The notes under the pieces are model-generated. The model saw only the letters and a list, made by a program, of their open reading frames with translations. It was not told where the DNA came from and did no database searches. DNA of 7,082 nt from Acidobacteriota bacterium. Lineage in GTDB: Bacteria > Acidobacteriota > Terriglobia > UBA7540. The stretch lies in contig JAJYJL010000416.1 of assembly GCA_021789565.1 (NCBI GenBank), positions 1 through 7,082 of the forward strand, in the 5' to 3' direction. Shown here one piece after another: positions 6,227 through 7,082 of this stretch (position 1 is the first letter of the stretch; every line of letters starts with the position of its first letter). Made by a program: the position numbers and the translations under genes.

Positions 6227-7082
6227 CTATGCGGCACCGGCCCCTTGCATCTTCAACACAAACTCGGGATACCCCAGAGCTCCCATTTCAGGAATATCCA
6301 GACCTTCGAGTTCAGCCTGTGGCGAAACGCGCTGGCCGACAAAGTAGTCGACGAACAGATTGAATACAAACGTGAGGGTGAAAACGCAGCCCAACAGAGT
6401 CGCCACGCCGATCATCTGGGCGACTAGTTGCCCGGGATTGCCGTAGAACAGACCTTTAACACCGCTCATGCCCGTCCCATCGGCGAACAATCCGACCGAA
6501 AGCACTCCCCACAACCCGCAGGTCCCGTGAACGGAGATAGCGCCGACGGGATCGTCGATGTGCGCAATGCGGTCAATGTATTCAACGCTGAGGCAAACCA
6601 GCACGCCGGCAATCAATCCAATGATGGCTGCGCCAATCGTGTTAACGAATCCGCTGGGAGCCGTTATAGCAACCAGGCCTGCCAGAAGGCCGTTGCCGCT
6701 CATTGAAGCGTCCGGCTTGCCGTAGCGAATCCACATATAGAAGACCGCCCCGAATGATCCTGTCGCACCGGCCAGCATGGTATCCACGGCAATGGTGGCA
6801 ATCCGCAAAGAACCGGAAGCGCCCAGCGTGCTGCCGGGATTGAACCCGAACCATCCAAAAGCCAGGATGAAGCAGCCGATCAGCACCATGGTGATGTCGT
6901 GGCCCGGAATGGCGTTTGAGGAACCGTCACGATTGTACTTGCCAATTCTAGGACCTATGATGATGGCACAAGCCAGAGCAGACAGACCGCCCACGGCATG
7001 GACAACACCCGACCCGGCAAAGTCAGCATACCCGGCTCCCAATCTAAAGTTGGAACCCAACTGGGAAAGCCATCCCCCACCC
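6227..7082 (-). CDS. amt: Ammonium channel/transporter Amt, C-terminal part (5' end outside window)
   Basis: Inner-membrane trimeric ammonium channel of the Amt/MEP/Rh family. About 284 residues are visible and the frame stays open to the right edge; the visible Met-like TTG at 7060 is an internal Leu, since the family motif GGGW-L lies before it. Preserved marks are YADFAGSGVVH (Asp and first pore His, equivalent to Asp160/His168 of E. coli AmtB), GWFGFNPGS, and SVHGTCGLWG (second pore His, equivalent to His318). The C-terminal tail VSPQAELEGLDIPEMG matches the cytoplasmic region that couples the channel to PII, extended by a short YPEF-containing tail. It is probably the first or an early gene of the unit that ends in the PII gene, so nitrogen-controlled expression is likely, but its promoter is outside the window. 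Confidence 0.95.
   Translation of the reverse strand, partial: GGGWLSQLGSNFRLGAGYADFAGSGVVHAVGGLSALACAIIIGPRIGKYNRDGSSNAIPGHDITMVLIGCFILAFGWFGFNPGSTLGASGSLRIATIAVDTMLAGATGSFGAVFYMWIRYGKPDASMSGNGLLAGLVAITAPSGFVNTIGAAIIGLIAGVLVCLSVEYIDRIAHIDDPVGAISVHGTCGLWGVLSVGLFADGTGMSGVKGLFYGNPGQLVAQMIGVATLLGCVFTLTFVFNLFVDYFVGQRVSPQAELEGLDIPEMGALGYPEFVLKMQGAGAA

Overview
The window is about 60% GC bacterial DNA, roughly 90% gene-dense right of position 730 and without a convincing gene to its left. Protein style (C-terminal tail of the ammonium channel, SERCA-like ATPase, TPR protein with a membrane tail) suggests an environmental Gram-negative such as an acidobacterium. That is an impression only: no rRNA or other taxonomic marker is present.

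Layout. Bases 1-729 hold no gene I can support, but they are rich in inverted repeats. A good Rho-independent terminator on the + strand lies at 202-240. A run of perfect stem-loops follows at 251-429. A possible promoter lies at 529-556, and a 5' leader that could fold into several helices (563-708) leads to a P-type ATPase. Bases 730-3465 (+) encode a complete 911-residue type IIA, SERCA/PacL-like P-type ATPase, probably a Ca2+ exporter. It ends 85 bases from the end of a convergent cluster.

The minus-strand cluster, read from the right edge, is: ammonium channel Amt (5' end outside the window), a tail-anchored TPR protein, a 69-residue two-helix membrane protein, a CPA2-type Na+/H+ antiporter, and a canonical 112-residue PII signal protein. 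Gaps are 61, 18, 85 and 100 bases, so the five genes may be one transcription unit, although no promoter or terminator in the two larger gaps was convincing.

How they may work together. Amt and PII are a classic pair: PII senses ATP/ADP and 2-oxoglutarate and plugs Amt when nitrogen is plentiful. Here the pair is split by an antiporter and two small membrane-associated proteins. The most interesting hypothesis is that ammonium uptake, which carries charge and protons, is coupled genetically, and perhaps through PII, to Na+/H+ exchange. The second point of interest is the long, foldable leader of the ATPase gene, which could be a cation-responsive regulatory RNA. Both are inferences from sequence and gene order.
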